A stretch of DNA of 64,000 bases. Origin: Agrobacterium sp. AGB01. Lineage in GTDB: Bacteria; Pseudomonadota; Alphaproteobacteria; Rhizobiales; Rhizobiaceae. The position numbers and the translations under genes were made by a program. Numbering within the stretch: position 1 is the stretch's first letter; every line of letters begins with the position of its first letter. Location of the stretch: assembly GCF_014851585.1 (NCBI RefSeq), contig NZ_JACVAB010000007.1, positions 186,001 through 250,000 of the forward strand, in the 5' to 3' direction. Below are positions 26,302 through 36,379 of the stretch, in pieces. Under the pieces are notes generated by a model. It ran no database searches, had not been told where the DNA came from, and was given only the letters and a program-made list of their open reading frames with translations.

Positions 26302-27298
26302 TACCGTAACGGGAACAACGCCATTGCAACGCTCCTCCTCGCGCCGCCTCGTGGATCTCGCGATCGAATATAACTTCATCGTTATCTTCCTTGTCGTGGT
26401 CGCTATCGCGGCAATACTTTCGCCGAACTTCCTCACGCCGACCAATATTTCCAATCTGTTTCAGCAGGCAGCGGTCGTTGGCGTTGTCGCCATTGGCATG
26501 ACATTTGTCATTCTCACTGGAAATATTGACCTTTCGGTCGGTTCGGTTACCGCGCTTTGCGGCATGCTTGTTGCCGTGCTGTTGGCAGGGGGCATGCCCA
26601 TCGTCCCTGCCCTGGCAATTACCATCTTCACCGGTGCCGTTGCTGGCGCGTCGATCGGGGCGATCACCGCTTTTGCTGCCGTTCCAAGTTTTATCGTCTC
26701 GCTTGCAGGCCTCGTATCATTTCGCGGCGTGACCTATCTGCTGACCAACGGCACGCCGGTTGCCGGTCTGCCGCCAGAGTTCGCAGCCATCTCGTCAACG
26801 ATGGTGCCGTTGCTACCTGGAATCCAGGTCAGCACCATGGGGATAATTTTCTTAGCACTGTGTGTTGCCGCCGGTGCTCTTTTGCGACTGACCGTTTTTG
26901 GTGAATCTGTCTATGCAACGGGCGGAAATCCGGAGGCTGCCCGTCTGTCTGGATTGCCAACGACGCGTATTCTTATCCTGGTCTTTACGGCATCAGGTGT
27001 CATGAGCGCGCTTGCCGGAATTTTGCTGACATCACGCCTGCGTATTGGTCAACCGACTGCTGCACAGGGCCTTGAGCTCGATGCAATCGCGGCTGTTGTG
27101 CTCGGCGGAACCTCACTTTTCGGTGGTCGCGGCGGCGTGCTCGGCACCTTTTTCGCCGTGATGTTGCTGCAGGTGCTGCGCAATATCTTCAACCTGCTCG
27201 GTCTCGGCTCTTTCTATCAGATGACTGTCACCGGCCTGATTATTGTTGCCGCCATTCTGCTCAACCGCTTCATCGATATCCGCCGCGGCCGTGCATGA
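26294..27298 (+). CDS. Sugar ABC transporter permease, RbsC type
   Basis: A 334-residue permease with about eight to ten hydrophobic segments. Family hallmarks are GMTFVILTGNIDLSVGS (about residues 73-89), the EAA-like region TGGNPEAARLSGL (about 210-222), and LDAIAAVVLGGTSLFGGRGG. The start at 26294 overlaps the ATPase stop (ATGACTGA); an in-frame ATG at 26039 would give a meaningless 85-residue extension. It completes the ribose-type transporter. It ends the + strand operon and converges on the polyketide synthase gene. Confidence 0.94.
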   Translation: MTDTVTGTTPLQRSSSRRLVDLAIEYNFIVIFLVVVAIAAILSPNFLTPTNISNLFQQAAVVGVVAIGMTFVILTGNIDLSVGSVTALCGMLVAVLLAGGMPIVPALAITIFTGAVAGASIGAITAFAAVPSFIVSLAGLVSFRGVTYLLTNGTPVAGLPPEFAAISSTMVPLLPGIQVSTMGIIFLALCVAAGALLRLTVFGESVYATGGNPEAARLSGLPTTRILILVFTASGVMSALAGILLTSRLRIGQPTAAQGLELDAIAAVVLGGTSLFGGRGGVLGTFFAVMLLQVLRNIFNLLGLGSFYQMTVTGLIIVAAILLNRFIDIRRGRA

Positions 27299-27319
27299 AC
27301 CGTCTTGCAAAGATACGAA

Positions 27320-27408
27320 GACGTCACGGCAAATCTTCTCCACCGTGACGTCCAAATGCGTCAATAAGACCGGAAAAATCTGCGCCAAGATGAGAGACCT
27401 TCTTGGCG
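27320..27408. terminator. Two hairpins between convergent genes
   Basis: GACGTCACGG (27320-27329) pairs perfectly with CCGTGACGTC (27343-27352), and CGCCAAGA (27383-27390) with TCTTGGCG (27401-27408). They occupy the gap between the RbsC-type permease (+) and the polyketide synthase (-). Neither has a T-run, so termination would be weak or Rho-assisted. Confidence 0.5.
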
Positions 27409-27442
27409 ACGGCCTCTCACACAGGGGCGTTCAAATCGCGGA

Positions 27443-30400
27443 TCACTCCGCCGCAATCGGTCTGCTTATCGATACGACACGTTGGTCACATAGCTTGAGA
27501 TGTTGTCGAACCTTGTCTGAGAGAACGCGGACATTCGGATTGAGAACCATGGAATCGTGGTCACCCGGCACCTCGATAACGTCTAGGTTTGGGGCGAGAG
27601 GTGACCAGCCATTGTCGTGTCGAACAAAACCGCGATCGGCATTGAGCTGTCTGCCACCCGTGACCAGATAGCGCGGTTCAAGTTTTGGCCTTAACAGCAA
27701 AACCTGTCCATCATAAGGTTTGACCTCATAGAGATCCAAAGCACGCAAGAAGGCTGAGTGAACGCGTTCGTTGTGCAACTCGACCGTTTTTGCCGGTGCC
27801 TGCAATGCATCTGATCGCGTTCGCTGATAATTTGCCCAATTACGCTTATGCTCTATCCAGTTGCGGATAAAAGCACCTCTTTCTCGCTTGATGTCCTGCG
27901 CCTTGATCAGAACTTTGTCTGCCATCGACAAAACGGGATAGCCGGGAAGCGGCGTATCAAGCATGATGATGATCTCGACGGTTTCTCCGGCAGCTTCCAG
28001 TTGCTGTGCCATTTCATAGGCAACAAGCCCACCACCTGAGAAACCTCCCAAAAGATAAGGGCCAGACGGCTGGACGCTGCGTATCTCGCGGAGGTAGTCG
28101 CGCGCCATCTCGGTGAATGTCTCGTGCGGCTCCTGATTTGCGTAGAGCCCGCGTGCCTGCAAGCAGTAGACCGGCCGGTCATTGCCGATCTGCAATGCAA
28201 TATGGCGCAGGTTGAGCACATTGCCGAACATGCCAGCACAAAGGAACAGCGGCGTAGCCGTAGCTTTGGCAGATGTCGTGGTCATCGACACCAGATGTAT
28301 CCGCTGCGTATCTGCCTCTTCAGGCGCTTCAGCCGTATCCGCACTTTCGACGGGCGCTGCATTCTTGCCTATGAGGTCTGCGCATTCGGCAATATTGGGC
28401 GCCTGGAACAAAACTGAAATGGGCAGATCGATCCCATAGGTTTTGTGGATCATCCGGAACAGGCGCACCGCGATGAGCGAATGTCCACCGACATCGAAGA
28501 AGTTGTCGCTGACACCGATCTTCTCGACCCCCAGCAACTCACTCCAATAACCGGCAAGTGTTCGCTCAACATCGTTCCGTGGCGCAATATAGTCGTTCTC
28601 AAGGTCTGGCCGCTCGAAAAGCTGGGCAGACGGACTTGCCTGCGGATCGACACGCCGAGCAGCCCTTTCGCGCAACTTGTCGAGCGGCAGACTGGAGACG
28701 ATTGCCTGAGGTCGGCGTGTTGCCAGCACCCGAGACAGCAGCGTGAACCCCTCAGAAGGCATGATGCCCTGGCGAACCTGCGCAGCAAGTTCAAGTGCTG
28801 CGGCCGAAGGCGGTGCTCCGACTTCGCCATGAGTTGCAGCTCCGGCAGAAGTCACGCTCAAGCTGAGATCATTAGCCAAGCGTTTGATCGTAAAACGTTC
28901 GATCTCCAGAATGACTGAACCGTCCAGCGCCGTAATGGTCACGTCGAAAGCGGAATAATCTGGACCCGAATTCCCGCCCTTTGACAGTCTGACATGACTG
29001 AGAACCTGCTGCGGCAGATTTTCATAGATCCGAATAGAGCCGTAAGACATCGGTGCCCACAGCACTCCGGACGACGCATATCCTTCAATAAGCTCCATAG
29101 CGTAGCCGGTCGCAATATCGAGAAGTGCCGGGTGGAAACGTAATCCTGTCTCAATGTCGCCAGCATAGTCCTCGGAGAGCGACAGTTGCGCAAGCGCCTC
29201 ACCTTTTCCGATCGAAAGGGCACGCAGAACTGACCAGCGTGACCCGAAGCGGATATTGTCCTCCTGTGCGGAACGCAATGCCGCGCCGTCTGCGGCGCGA
29301 CGTCTGGTTGTCCAGTGACTGTCGCCCAACGAAAGCTGCACTGGCGGCAAGACCGCCGGACGGGCAAGTCGCACCGACGCTTCCGCATGGAGGCGATTGG
29401 AATTGGAACCACCATTCTGATCTGCCGCACAAATGAAGGCGCGATAGTCACTGCCCTCCTGTTCAAATCGAACCCGGATCGACTTGGTTGCCTCATCTTC
29501 AATGCTGAGTGGCGAAACGAAGATCAGATCCTCGATTTCAAAACCTCCGGCGAAGCCATACTCATTGGCGGCCTGCGCCAGCAGTTCGATATAACCGGTT
29601 CCAGGCAGAATGGCCTCACCTGAAACAAGCCGATGTTCATTCCACATCCAGTGGGTCGCGGGGCTCGCCGTAAATTCGAGCCACTGGGTTTGATCCGCAT
29701 CTTCAACCCAACGTTCGAACACGGGACCTTTTGCGGCGATCAACTCTTTGGATGTCGCCGAGGCTGATCCAGGATTGAGGGACGCACGAGCCGCGATGCC
29801 GACCTCGTTCCAGACGCCCCAATGCACGGCGACTGTCTGACGTTTTTGATCGCCACTACGGCTCTCCGCATAGGCATTGAGATAGGCATTGGCTGCGACG
29901 TAGTCCACCTGACCGACGGGCGCCGTATCGGTACTGGTCGAAGAAAACAGCACCAGAAAATCAATATCTTCCTTTTCCAGGACACGGGCGAGAACGGATG
30001 TGCCATAGACTTTCGGCGACAACACATCTTCAATTTCATCGAATGATTTCAGCTGGATAAGATTGTCTCTGACAATACCGGCGGTATGCAACACACCGTT
30101 GAGACTACCAAATCGGTTCTTTGCGGCCTCAACTGCTGCGGTCATCTGCTCGACGTTGCGCACATCGGCGACGCGGTAGATGACCTCGGCTCCGAGCACT
30201 TCAAGCTCTTCTATTGCTGCAATCGCCCGGCTTACCTTGTCCGTGCCAGAATGCATACGCCGATAAGACGTCCATTGCGACCGTTCAGGCAACTCGGTTC
30301 GGCCCAGCAACACCAGACGCGCGGAAAATTGTGCTGCCAGTTCTCTCGCCACAGCAAGCGAAAGATCTCCTAAACCACCTGTCAGCAGATATGTGCCCTT

Positions 30401-33400
30401 ATGGCGGAACTGCTGTGTCGGATCGGACGGTTTGAGCGGCAGGCGTTCATGACTTGCAACCCAGCGACGCCCTTTGCGATAGGCAACCGTCTCGGAGGCC
30501 GGAGAAACGCAGAGGTCCTCCCACAACTGGTCGAGGACATCTGCGGTCTGGCTGCTCGGAACATCGCCGACAAGTTTGAGCAGCTTTTGCAGGCCCGGTC
30601 TTTCGTTGTGTTTGGGCTTTGCGACAAGCTCGATATCGACCATCCGTACGGTTGTACGCTCAAGCTCCTTGGGTATCACCAGACCAGGGCCAAGCACGGT
30701 CGCCTTGCCGGGATAGGCAAGCGTCTCATCGCCCACGCGCTGCATGCCGTTGGTCAGCACGGTCAGGTGACTGCCCGCCACGCCAGCATCGCCCATGGCC
30801 TGTGCCAGATGCAGCAAGCTGTAGAAACCCTGCTCCTGTATTCTGTCGAAGAAGCTGGATGCGCGTCGGTGATTTTCGTCACCGGTCACCAGCCACATGT
30901 GGACGATATTGGCGGGCACCTCACCATCTTCACTGAGGCTGGTGAACAGGGCGTCATAGCCCCCACGCCCCTCTTCAGGACACAGACTATAGGACGAAGC
31001 ATCAATCCGGCTGAAACCATCGCCCGCCGTCACGGTCACAACGTGGTGGCCTGAAGACCGCAAGCGGTCGACCAGTCGCTCTCCAAGCCCGGTGTCATCA
31101 AGGAAAATCAGCCATGAACGCAGCTCCATGCTCGCATCTATCGCGACATCGCAAGGTACCTGCTTCCAGACCGGTCGATAGCCCCAGTCAGACATGTCTT
31201 CCTGCCGCAAAAAGGGAGCATCATCACTGGCAATCGGGGCCGAGTTATCCACAACCCGTTCGATGAAGTAGCGCTGATGTTGAAACGCATAGGTTGGCAA
31301 CTGAACGCGGCGCGGATCACGTCCCTTCCAGGACCGCGAGATGTCCACCTCAATCCCGGTCGCCCAGGCGCGACCGATTGCCGAAAGGAAGTGTAGACGA
31401 TCATCCGTATCGTCATCGGCATGCGGCAAGGTGTTGATCACCTGGTTCGCGTCGATATTCGCCTGCATTTTCGCCAGCGATGACAAGGTTCGGCCAGGCC
31501 CTATTTCAATGTAGACCTGACCCGGCTGCAACGATAGCCGCGCCATACCATCGTTGAACAGGACGGTGGATCGCAGATGCCTGACCCAGTAGGTCGGGTC
31601 ACAGGCATCGGCATTCGTCAGCCAATGTCCGGCAAGGTTGGACATGATCGGGATAGTAGGCGGATTGAGACGGATACTGCGCACAAACGCTTCGAACCTT
31701 GGCAATATGCCGTCCAGCATGCGCGAATGTGCCGCGATATCAATCGCAACACGGGACGCATCAATACCTTTTTCCGCCAACTCGGCTTGAAACAGGGCGA
31801 GGTCTTCATCCCGTCCGGACACGACGCAAAGTTCCGGGGCGTTGACCGACGCGATATCCAGCGACGCTGGCAGCAGGGACTTTAGTGTTTCAACCGAAAC
31901 CGGTACGCTCAACATGCCACCGGGCTCGACAATATCGAACAATTCGCCGCGCAGACGCACAAGATTGACCGCGTCACGGTAGCTCATCACGCCCGAAATG
32001 CAGGCTGCGGCATATTCGCCCATCGAGTGACCGATCAGCGCCTTGGGGCTGACACCCCAATCCTTCCAAAGCCGTGCAATGGCGACCTCAACGATCAATA
32101 TGGCAGGCAGTTGAAGAGACGGCCGTAGGAACGTTTTACCTTCAGCTGTTTTGTCACCGCCAGTGGCGAACCATACTGCACGGATTTCATCGGCGATCGC
32201 CGGCTCAAGATAGGAGAAACCTTCTTCTACAAAACTGCGGAAGCGCGCATCTTCCTCGAAGAGACGACGTGCCATGCCAACATGCTGGGCACCTCCACCG
32301 GGAAGCAGAAAAACAGCTCCCACGGGGTTTTCAATCGCCAAATGTGTAAACATCCGCTTCGGGTTGTCGCCAGACAGGACGGCGACAGCATCCGAGCGGT
32401 CACGAACCACCGCAACACGCCGATGCTCGAACTGCGCCCGTCCCTGATGCAAGGTGAAGGCTGCGTCTACCGTCCTCAACCCCGAATTTGTTGCAAACGC
32501 TGCACCGAGACGTTTGGTAGCCCCGTCGAGAGCCTTGCGGTGTTTTGCGCTGAAAAGCAGTATGGCCGGTTCATCATTGGTGATGTCATCAACAGGTGCG
32601 ACATAGGGAGCCTGCTCCAAGACGATATGGGCGTTTGTTCCGCCAACCCCAAGCGAGTTGACCGCAGCGCGACGCGGTCCGTCTGTATCAGGCCAGTTGG
32701 TCAACTGGCTTGCGACAACAAACGGACTATTGGCGAAATCGATTGACGGATTCGGTTTCTCGAAGCCGAGAGTGGGCGGTATTTCAGCATTCTTGAGCGC
32801 AAGGGTCGTCTTGATCAGGCTGACAACACCAGCGGCAGTGTCGAGGTGACCAATATTGGATTTCACCGACCCGACGTGACAAAAACCTTTCTGGTTTGTT
32901 GTCTGACGGAACGCTTGGGTCAGAGCCTCGATCTCGATCGGATCTCCCAGTGCCGTGCCGGTGCCGTGGCATTCGACATATTGGATCGTCTCGGCACTGA
33001 TGCCTGCAAGCCCCTGCGCCTCGATAATCGCCTCTGCCTGCCCGGTGACGCTTGGCGCGAGATAACCGGCCTTGCTGGCACCATCATTATTGATTGCCGA
33101 GGCTTTTATGACTGCATGAATGATGTCGCCATCTGCCAAGGCATCGGACAGCCGTCGAAGCACAACCACCCCTGCCCCGCTGCCAAACACAGTGCCAGCG
33201 GCGCGATGGTCGAACGGCCTGCAGCGGCCATCGGGAGAGAGAATTTCACCGTCGTGATAAATATAGCCGTGCCGATGCGGCAACTCAATTGTCACGCCGC
33301 CCGCAAGAGCCATGTCGCACTCGCCGCTCAAAAGGCTCTGGCAGGCATAGTGGACAGCGACAAGCGAGGTGGAACAGGCCGTCTGCACATTCACACTCGG

Positions 33401-33922
33401 CCCGCGCAGATCAAAGGAGAACGACGCCCGCGTAGACAGAAAGTCCTTGTCATTGCCGGTATGACGAAGCAGGAACATGCCCGTCTGCTCGAGCAACTGC
33501 CTGTTGCTGCAGACGTTGAAATAGAAATAGCTGCCCATGCCGCAGCCGGCAAATACACCGACTGGCCCAGGCATTGTGTTTGGAGTACGCCCCGCGTCCT
33601 CCATTGCTTCCCAGGTGCATTCCAGAAACTGCCTGTGCTGCGGATCCATGATCGCAGCCTCTTTCGGGCTCAGCCCGAAAAAATCAGCATCGAACATCTC
33701 CATGTCGGGCATATCAGATGTCCGCGCAACATATTTGGGATCGAGCATTCGAGCCCGGCTCTCGCCAGCGGCAATCAGCTCGTCTTCCGAAAGGTTGCGA
33801 ATGGATTCAGTGCCTGATCGAAGGCTTTGCCAGAACTCATCTGTTGTTCTGGCGCCCGGCACTCTTAAAGCCATGCCGATGATTGCGATGTCGTTTGGTG
33901 AGGCGGTATCCTGATCTTGCAT
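27443..33922 (-). CDS. Type I polyketide synthase, KS-AT-KR-DH-ACP-TE
   Basis: A 2159-residue single-module synthase. KS: about residues 10-437, with C183 (TACSTS), H319 (ECHGTGT) and H359 (SNIGHL). AT: about 537-825, S633 in GHSMGE and an AAHS motif at about 731-733 that fits malonyl-like units. KR: about 1175-1370, TGGLGDLS at 1181-1188, S1327-1328, Y1341. DH: about 1412-1685, H1430 before a GxxxxPG and D1602 in HPALLDI. ACP: about 1783-1852, S1815 in GGHSL. TE: about 1890-2145, S1962 (GFSGG), D1989, H2122. No ER is seen. KR precedes DH, the reverse of the usual order. All active residues are present, so it should make and release a chain carrying an alpha,beta double bond. The N terminus before KS is short, suggesting direct transfer from the NRPS carrier protein. 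Confidence 0.93.
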   Translation of the reverse strand: MQDQDTASPNDIAIIGMALRVPGARTTDEFWQSLRSGTESIRNLSEDELIAAGESRARMLDPKYVARTSDMPDMEMFDADFFGLSPKEAAIMDPQHRQFLECTWEAMEDAGRTPNTMPGPVGVFAGCGMGSYFYFNVCSNRQLLEQTGMFLLRHTGNDKDFLSTRASFSFDLRGPSVNVQTACSTSLVAVHYACQSLLSGECDMALAGGVTIELPHRHGYIYHDGEILSPDGRCRPFDHRAAGTVFGSGAGVVVLRRLSDALADGDIIHAVIKASAINNDGASKAGYLAPSVTGQAEAIIEAQGLAGISAETIQYVECHGTGTALGDPIEIEALTQAFRQTTNQKGFCHVGSVKSNIGHLDTAAGVVSLIKTTLALKNAEIPPTLGFEKPNPSIDFANSPFVVASQLTNWPDTDGPRRAAVNSLGVGGTNAHIVLEQAPYVAPVDDITNDEPAILLFSAKHRKALDGATKRLGAAFATNSGLRTVDAAFTLHQGRAQFEHRRVAVVRDRSDAVAVLSGDNPKRMFTHLAIENPVGAVFLLPGGGAQHVGMARRLFEEDARFRSFVEEGFSYLEPAIADEIRAVWFATGGDKTAEGKTFLRPSLQLPAILIVEVAIARLWKDWGVSPKALIGHSMGEYAAACISGVMSYRDAVNLVRLRGELFDIVEPGGMLSVPVSVETLKSLLPASLDIASVNAPELCVVSGRDEDLALFQAELAEKGIDASRVAIDIAAHSRMLDGILPRFEAFVRSIRLNPPTIPIMSNLAGHWLTNADACDPTYWVRHLRSTVLFNDGMARLSLQPGQVYIEIGPGRTLSSLAKMQANIDANQVINTLPHADDDTDDRLHFLSAIGRAWATGIEVDISRSWKGRDPRRVQLPTYAFQHQRYFIERVVDNSAPIASDDAPFLRQEDMSDWGYRPVWKQVPCDVAIDASMELRSWLIFLDDTGLGERLVDRLRSSGHHVVTVTAGDGFSRIDASSYSLCPEEGRGGYDALFTSLSEDGEVPANIVHMWLVTGDENHRRASSFFDRIQEQGFYSLLHLAQAMGDAGVAGSHLTVLTNGMQRVGDETLAYPGKATVLGPGLVIPKELERTTVRMVDIELVAKPKHNERPGLQKLLKLVGDVPSSQTADVLDQLWEDLCVSPASETVAYRKGRRWVASHERLPLKPSDPTQQFRHKGTYLLTGGLGDLSLAVARELAAQFSARLVLLGRTELPERSQWTSYRRMHSGTDKVSRAIAAIEELEVLGAEVIYRVADVRNVEQMTAAVEAAKNRFGSLNGVLHTAGIVRDNLIQLKSFDEIEDVLSPKVYGTSVLARVLEKEDIDFLVLFSSTSTDTAPVGQVDYVAANAYLNAYAESRSGDQKRQTVAVHWGVWNEVGIAARASLNPGSASATSKELIAAKGPVFERWVEDADQTQWLEFTASPATHWMWNEHRLVSGEAILPGTGYIELLAQAANEYGFAGGFEIEDLIFVSPLSIEDEATKSIRVRFEQEGSDYRAFICAADQNGGSNSNRLHAEASVRLARPAVLPPVQLSLGDSHWTTRRRAADGAALRSAQEDNIRFGSRWSVLRALSIGKGEALAQLSLSEDYAGDIETGLRFHPALLDIATGYAMELIEGYASSGVLWAPMSYGSIRIYENLPQQVLSHVRLSKGGNSGPDYSAFDVTITALDGSVILEIERFTIKRLANDLSLSVTSAGAATHGEVGAPPSAAALELAAQVRQGIMPSEGFTLLSRVLATRRPQAIVSSLPLDKLRERAARRVDPQASPSAQLFERPDLENDYIAPRNDVERTLAGYWSELLGVEKIGVSDNFFDVGGHSLIAVRLFRMIHKTYGIDLPISVLFQAPNIAECADLIGKNAAPVESADTAEAPEEADTQRIHLVSMTTTSAKATATPLFLCAGMFGNVLNLRHIALQIGNDRPVYCLQARGLYANQEPHETFTEMARDYLREIRSVQPSGPYLLGGFSGGGLVAYEMAQQLEAAGETVEIIIMLDTPLPGYPVLSMADKVLIKAQDIKRERGAFIRNWIEHKRNWANYQRTRSDALQAPAKTVELHNERVHSAFLRALDLYEVKPYDGQVLLLRPKLEPRYLVTGGRQLNADRGFVRHDNGWSPLAPNLDVIEVPGDHDSMVLNPNVRVLSDKVRQHLKLCDQRVVSISRPIAAE

Positions 33923-34163
33923 GCGACGCTCTTTACTCTCTCACACGCGGCCCCGATCGAAATTGCTGATAGCAAAATAGAAAACGTGCCTATATTTATT
34001 TCATAGCTGCTCTTGGTAAGTAACCGTATGAATTCTATTGAGTTTGTCTTATAAGCAATTTCTATAATTTATGAATATAAATAATATTTAACTGTTTGCA
34101 AGCACCTGAAGCCAGTGTATTCAATTTCGATTAGCCAAACAAATTGGGCACAGAGTATTGCTT

Positions 34164-35366
34164 ATGACTCAGTCTCTTTTCTTCTGGTGTTTATCGCTTA
34201 TCAATATTGCACTATTTTCTTTGGCAATTATCTATTCGGCGCAGTTATTGGCAGCACTGCCATCGCTGCGACCGAAGATACAGCCATCGACTGCATCACG
34301 ACCAAAAATCGCTATTCTAGTTCCAGCGCATAATGAAGAAGCAGGACTGGGCGTGTGCCTGACCGCCATTCGCGCAGCGATGGCACTGAACGATCGCTTG
34401 CTTGTCGTTGCCGACAATTGTTCGGACAGGACGGCAATCATTGCACGAATGGCTGGTGCGGAAGTACTGGAGCGAAGCGATACGACTCGAAGGGGCAAAG
34501 GATATGCGCTGGACGCCGGCGTAAAATATCTGTCGGCTTCCCCGCCGGATATCGTCGTGTTGATAGATGCGGACTGCTTTCCCTCTCCTGACGCAATCGG
34601 CTTCCTCGCTGAAGCGACCGTACAGACAGAAAGACCCGTTCAGGCACTTTATCTGATGACGAACAAGGCAGGCGCTGGGCTCAGCCTGAAGATTGCCGAA
34701 CTTGCATTCATGCTGAAAAACCGTCTTCGGCAGAGAGGGCTCAATCGCCTTGGCATTCCCTGTCATCTGACGGGAAGCGGAATGGCTTTCCGCTGGGAGG
34801 TTATCAGCGGCCTTGATCTCGCCCACGGACACCTCGTCGAAGACATGAAGATGGGTCTGGATCTCGCCATTGCCGGATCAGGACCGGTATTCTGCGAAGA
34901 CGCCGTGGTGCTGAGCCCGTTTCCGGACACTGTGCAAGGATTAAGCACACAGCGGCAAAGATGGATCGGCGGTCACTTCGAATTGATAAGCACGGCGCTT
35001 GCCGGCGTTGCAAGGGCATTGCGCAGAGGCAGGATCGCTGCCGCATTGAGTGCATTGTCGACGGCCATACCGCCGCTTACGTTTCTTCTGCCGCTGCTTG
35101 CCATCACCTTGCTGATGACTGCAGGTTTTACCTGGGCGTTAAAGCTTGCCCCTCTCCCGCTCTTCATTGCAGCAGCCAATCTGGCCTTGGTCTGCGGCAC
35201 GACGTTAACCGCGTGGGTAAAATATGGACGCTTGATTTTGACGCCATCGGACGCCCTTCGTGCCGTGTCGATCATTGGTCTGCAAATGATCCGATCCCCG
35301 CAGATGTTGCTCAGTGCACATCGAAATGGATGGGTGCGGACTGATCGCGGACAGCCAGGCGAATAA
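34164..35366 (+). CDS. Family 2 glycosyltransferase, membrane-anchored
   Basis: A 400-residue glycosyltransferase. An N-terminal membrane segment (about residues 3-30) is followed by a GT2 domain: PAHNEEAGLG (about 54-63), VVADNCSDRTA, RGKGYALDAG, and the metal-binding DADC (about 134-137). A later QRQRW motif marks the processive-type acceptor site, and C-terminal membrane helices follow. It should add a sugar to a lipid-linked chain at the cytoplasmic face. I prefer ATG 34164 over a TTG at 34158; the ribosome site is weak. It is clearly paralogous to the enzyme at 55587-56783. The 241-base AT-rich gap before it separates it from the divergent PKS gene. Confidence 0.88.
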   Translation: MTQSLFFWCLSLINIALFSLAIIYSAQLLAALPSLRPKIQPSTASRPKIAILVPAHNEEAGLGVCLTAIRAAMALNDRLLVVADNCSDRTAIIARMAGAEVLERSDTTRRGKGYALDAGVKYLSASPPDIVVLIDADCFPSPDAIGFLAEATVQTERPVQALYLMTNKAGAGLSLKIAELAFMLKNRLRQRGLNRLGIPCHLTGSGMAFRWEVISGLDLAHGHLVEDMKMGLDLAIAGSGPVFCEDAVVLSPFPDTVQGLSTQRQRWIGGHFELISTALAGVARALRRGRIAAALSALSTAIPPLTFLLPLLAITLLMTAGFTWALKLAPLPLFIAAANLALVCGTTLTAWVKYGRLILTPSDALRAVSIIGLQMIRSPQMLLSAHRNGWVRTDRGQPGE

Positions 35367-35371
35367 GTCGC

Positions 35372-36379
35372 TTATTTGTATTCGATCAGCCTGTGGCCAC
35401 GACTGGTCAAAACGTTGCTGTAGAAAGTCGCCACGCCTCTCATTTCCGCGAACTTCCCAACCACCGACAATGCTGCCTCCACCCATCTGTTCCGATCTTT
35501 GGAGGCGGTTTTCCCTGCCAATCGCAATACCTGAAGTGGATAAAGCGCCAGAAGCGCAAGAAACGCGGGATGGACGACAGCGCCACCGATCAAGGATGCA
35601 GCAGGCAACACACCACCCCAGAAGAGGCTGCGCCTGACATTGCGAACCCAGATGCGTTTATCGGACGTTCTGTGACGGGCCGCGACCTGCGCATAGGCAT
35701 GGCCGGCGCGAACCGAACGTCGCCACCACTGTGAGAAATATCTGATATTGGCATCGTGAAGCGTCATGTCCGCGTCGATACGCCAGATTGTCCAACCGAT
35801 CTCACGCATTCGCAGGCACATTTCCGGCTCTTCGCCGGCAATCAGATCAGCAGAGTAACCATTGACCTCCCGAAACGCCTTAACGCGGATAAGGCAGTCT
35901 CCGCCGCAGGCTTCTGTCTCGCCAACCGGTGTATTCCACTCATCGTCACAAATGCGGTTGTAGATCGAGACGTCAGGAAAGATTTCCCTCCGACGCCCGC
36001 ATACGATCGCCAGCCGGTCCTTGTAGCGGAAAAAGTCGCGCGCCTTTCTTATCCACCCATCAACGATCCGGCAGTCACCGTCCACGAACTGGACAAATTC
36101 GATATCGGAAGCAATACGCAGCAACGCGGCAAAACCTTCGTTGCGTGCCCGTGCAGCAGTAAACGGAACGTCTGGCGCCAACTCCACGACAGTAAGCCCC
36201 ATGCTGCGCGCCGCCTCTATACTGCCGTCGGTTGAACCGGAATCGACATACACCGATCGGACAGCAAGGTCGCCGAGCGAAGCCATGCAATCGACGAGCC
36301 TCTGACCTTCATTACGACCGATAAGGACGACACCAACATCATGTGGCGAGGGTTGCGTGAGTGTTTCCATCTCACGCAT
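35372..36379 (-). CDS. Family 2 glycosyltransferase
   Basis: A 335-residue GT2 enzyme. Visible are VVLIGRNEGQRL, VYVDSGSTDGS, ARNEGFAAL, and FVDGDCRI with the metal-binding Asp residues. An acceptor loop contains AGEEPEMCLRMRE, and a WWRRSVRAGHAY segment precedes two C-terminal hydrophobic stretches. The start at 36379 makes an ATGCGTGA 8-base overlap with the flippase stop; ATG 36370 is the alternative. It converges with the preceding + strand gene, with only 5 bases between the stop codons. Confidence 0.87.
   Translation of the reverse strand: MREMETLTQPSPHDVGVVLIGRNEGQRLVDCMASLGDLAVRSVYVDSGSTDGSIEAARSMGLTVVELAPDVPFTAARARNEGFAALLRIASDIEFVQFVDGDCRIVDGWIRKARDFFRYKDRLAIVCGRRREIFPDVSIYNRICDDEWNTPVGETEACGGDCLIRVKAFREVNGYSADLIAGEEPEMCLRMREIGWTIWRIDADMTLHDANIRYFSQWWRRSVRAGHAYAQVAARHRTSDKRIWVRNVRRSLFWGGVLPAASLIGGAVVHPAFLALLALYPLQVLRLAGKTASKDRNRWVEAALSVVGKFAEMRGVATFYSNVLTSRGHRLIEYK

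Noticed and set aside
32846..33817. A 323-codon + strand frame
   Set aside because: It is antisense to the KS domain of the PKS, which has all active-site residues.
27443..33922. Possibility that the PKS is two genes joined by a frameshift, explaining the KR-DH order
   Set aside because: The frame is continuous for 2159 codons, linkers look normal, and each domain is complete. A domain-order difference is the simpler reading.
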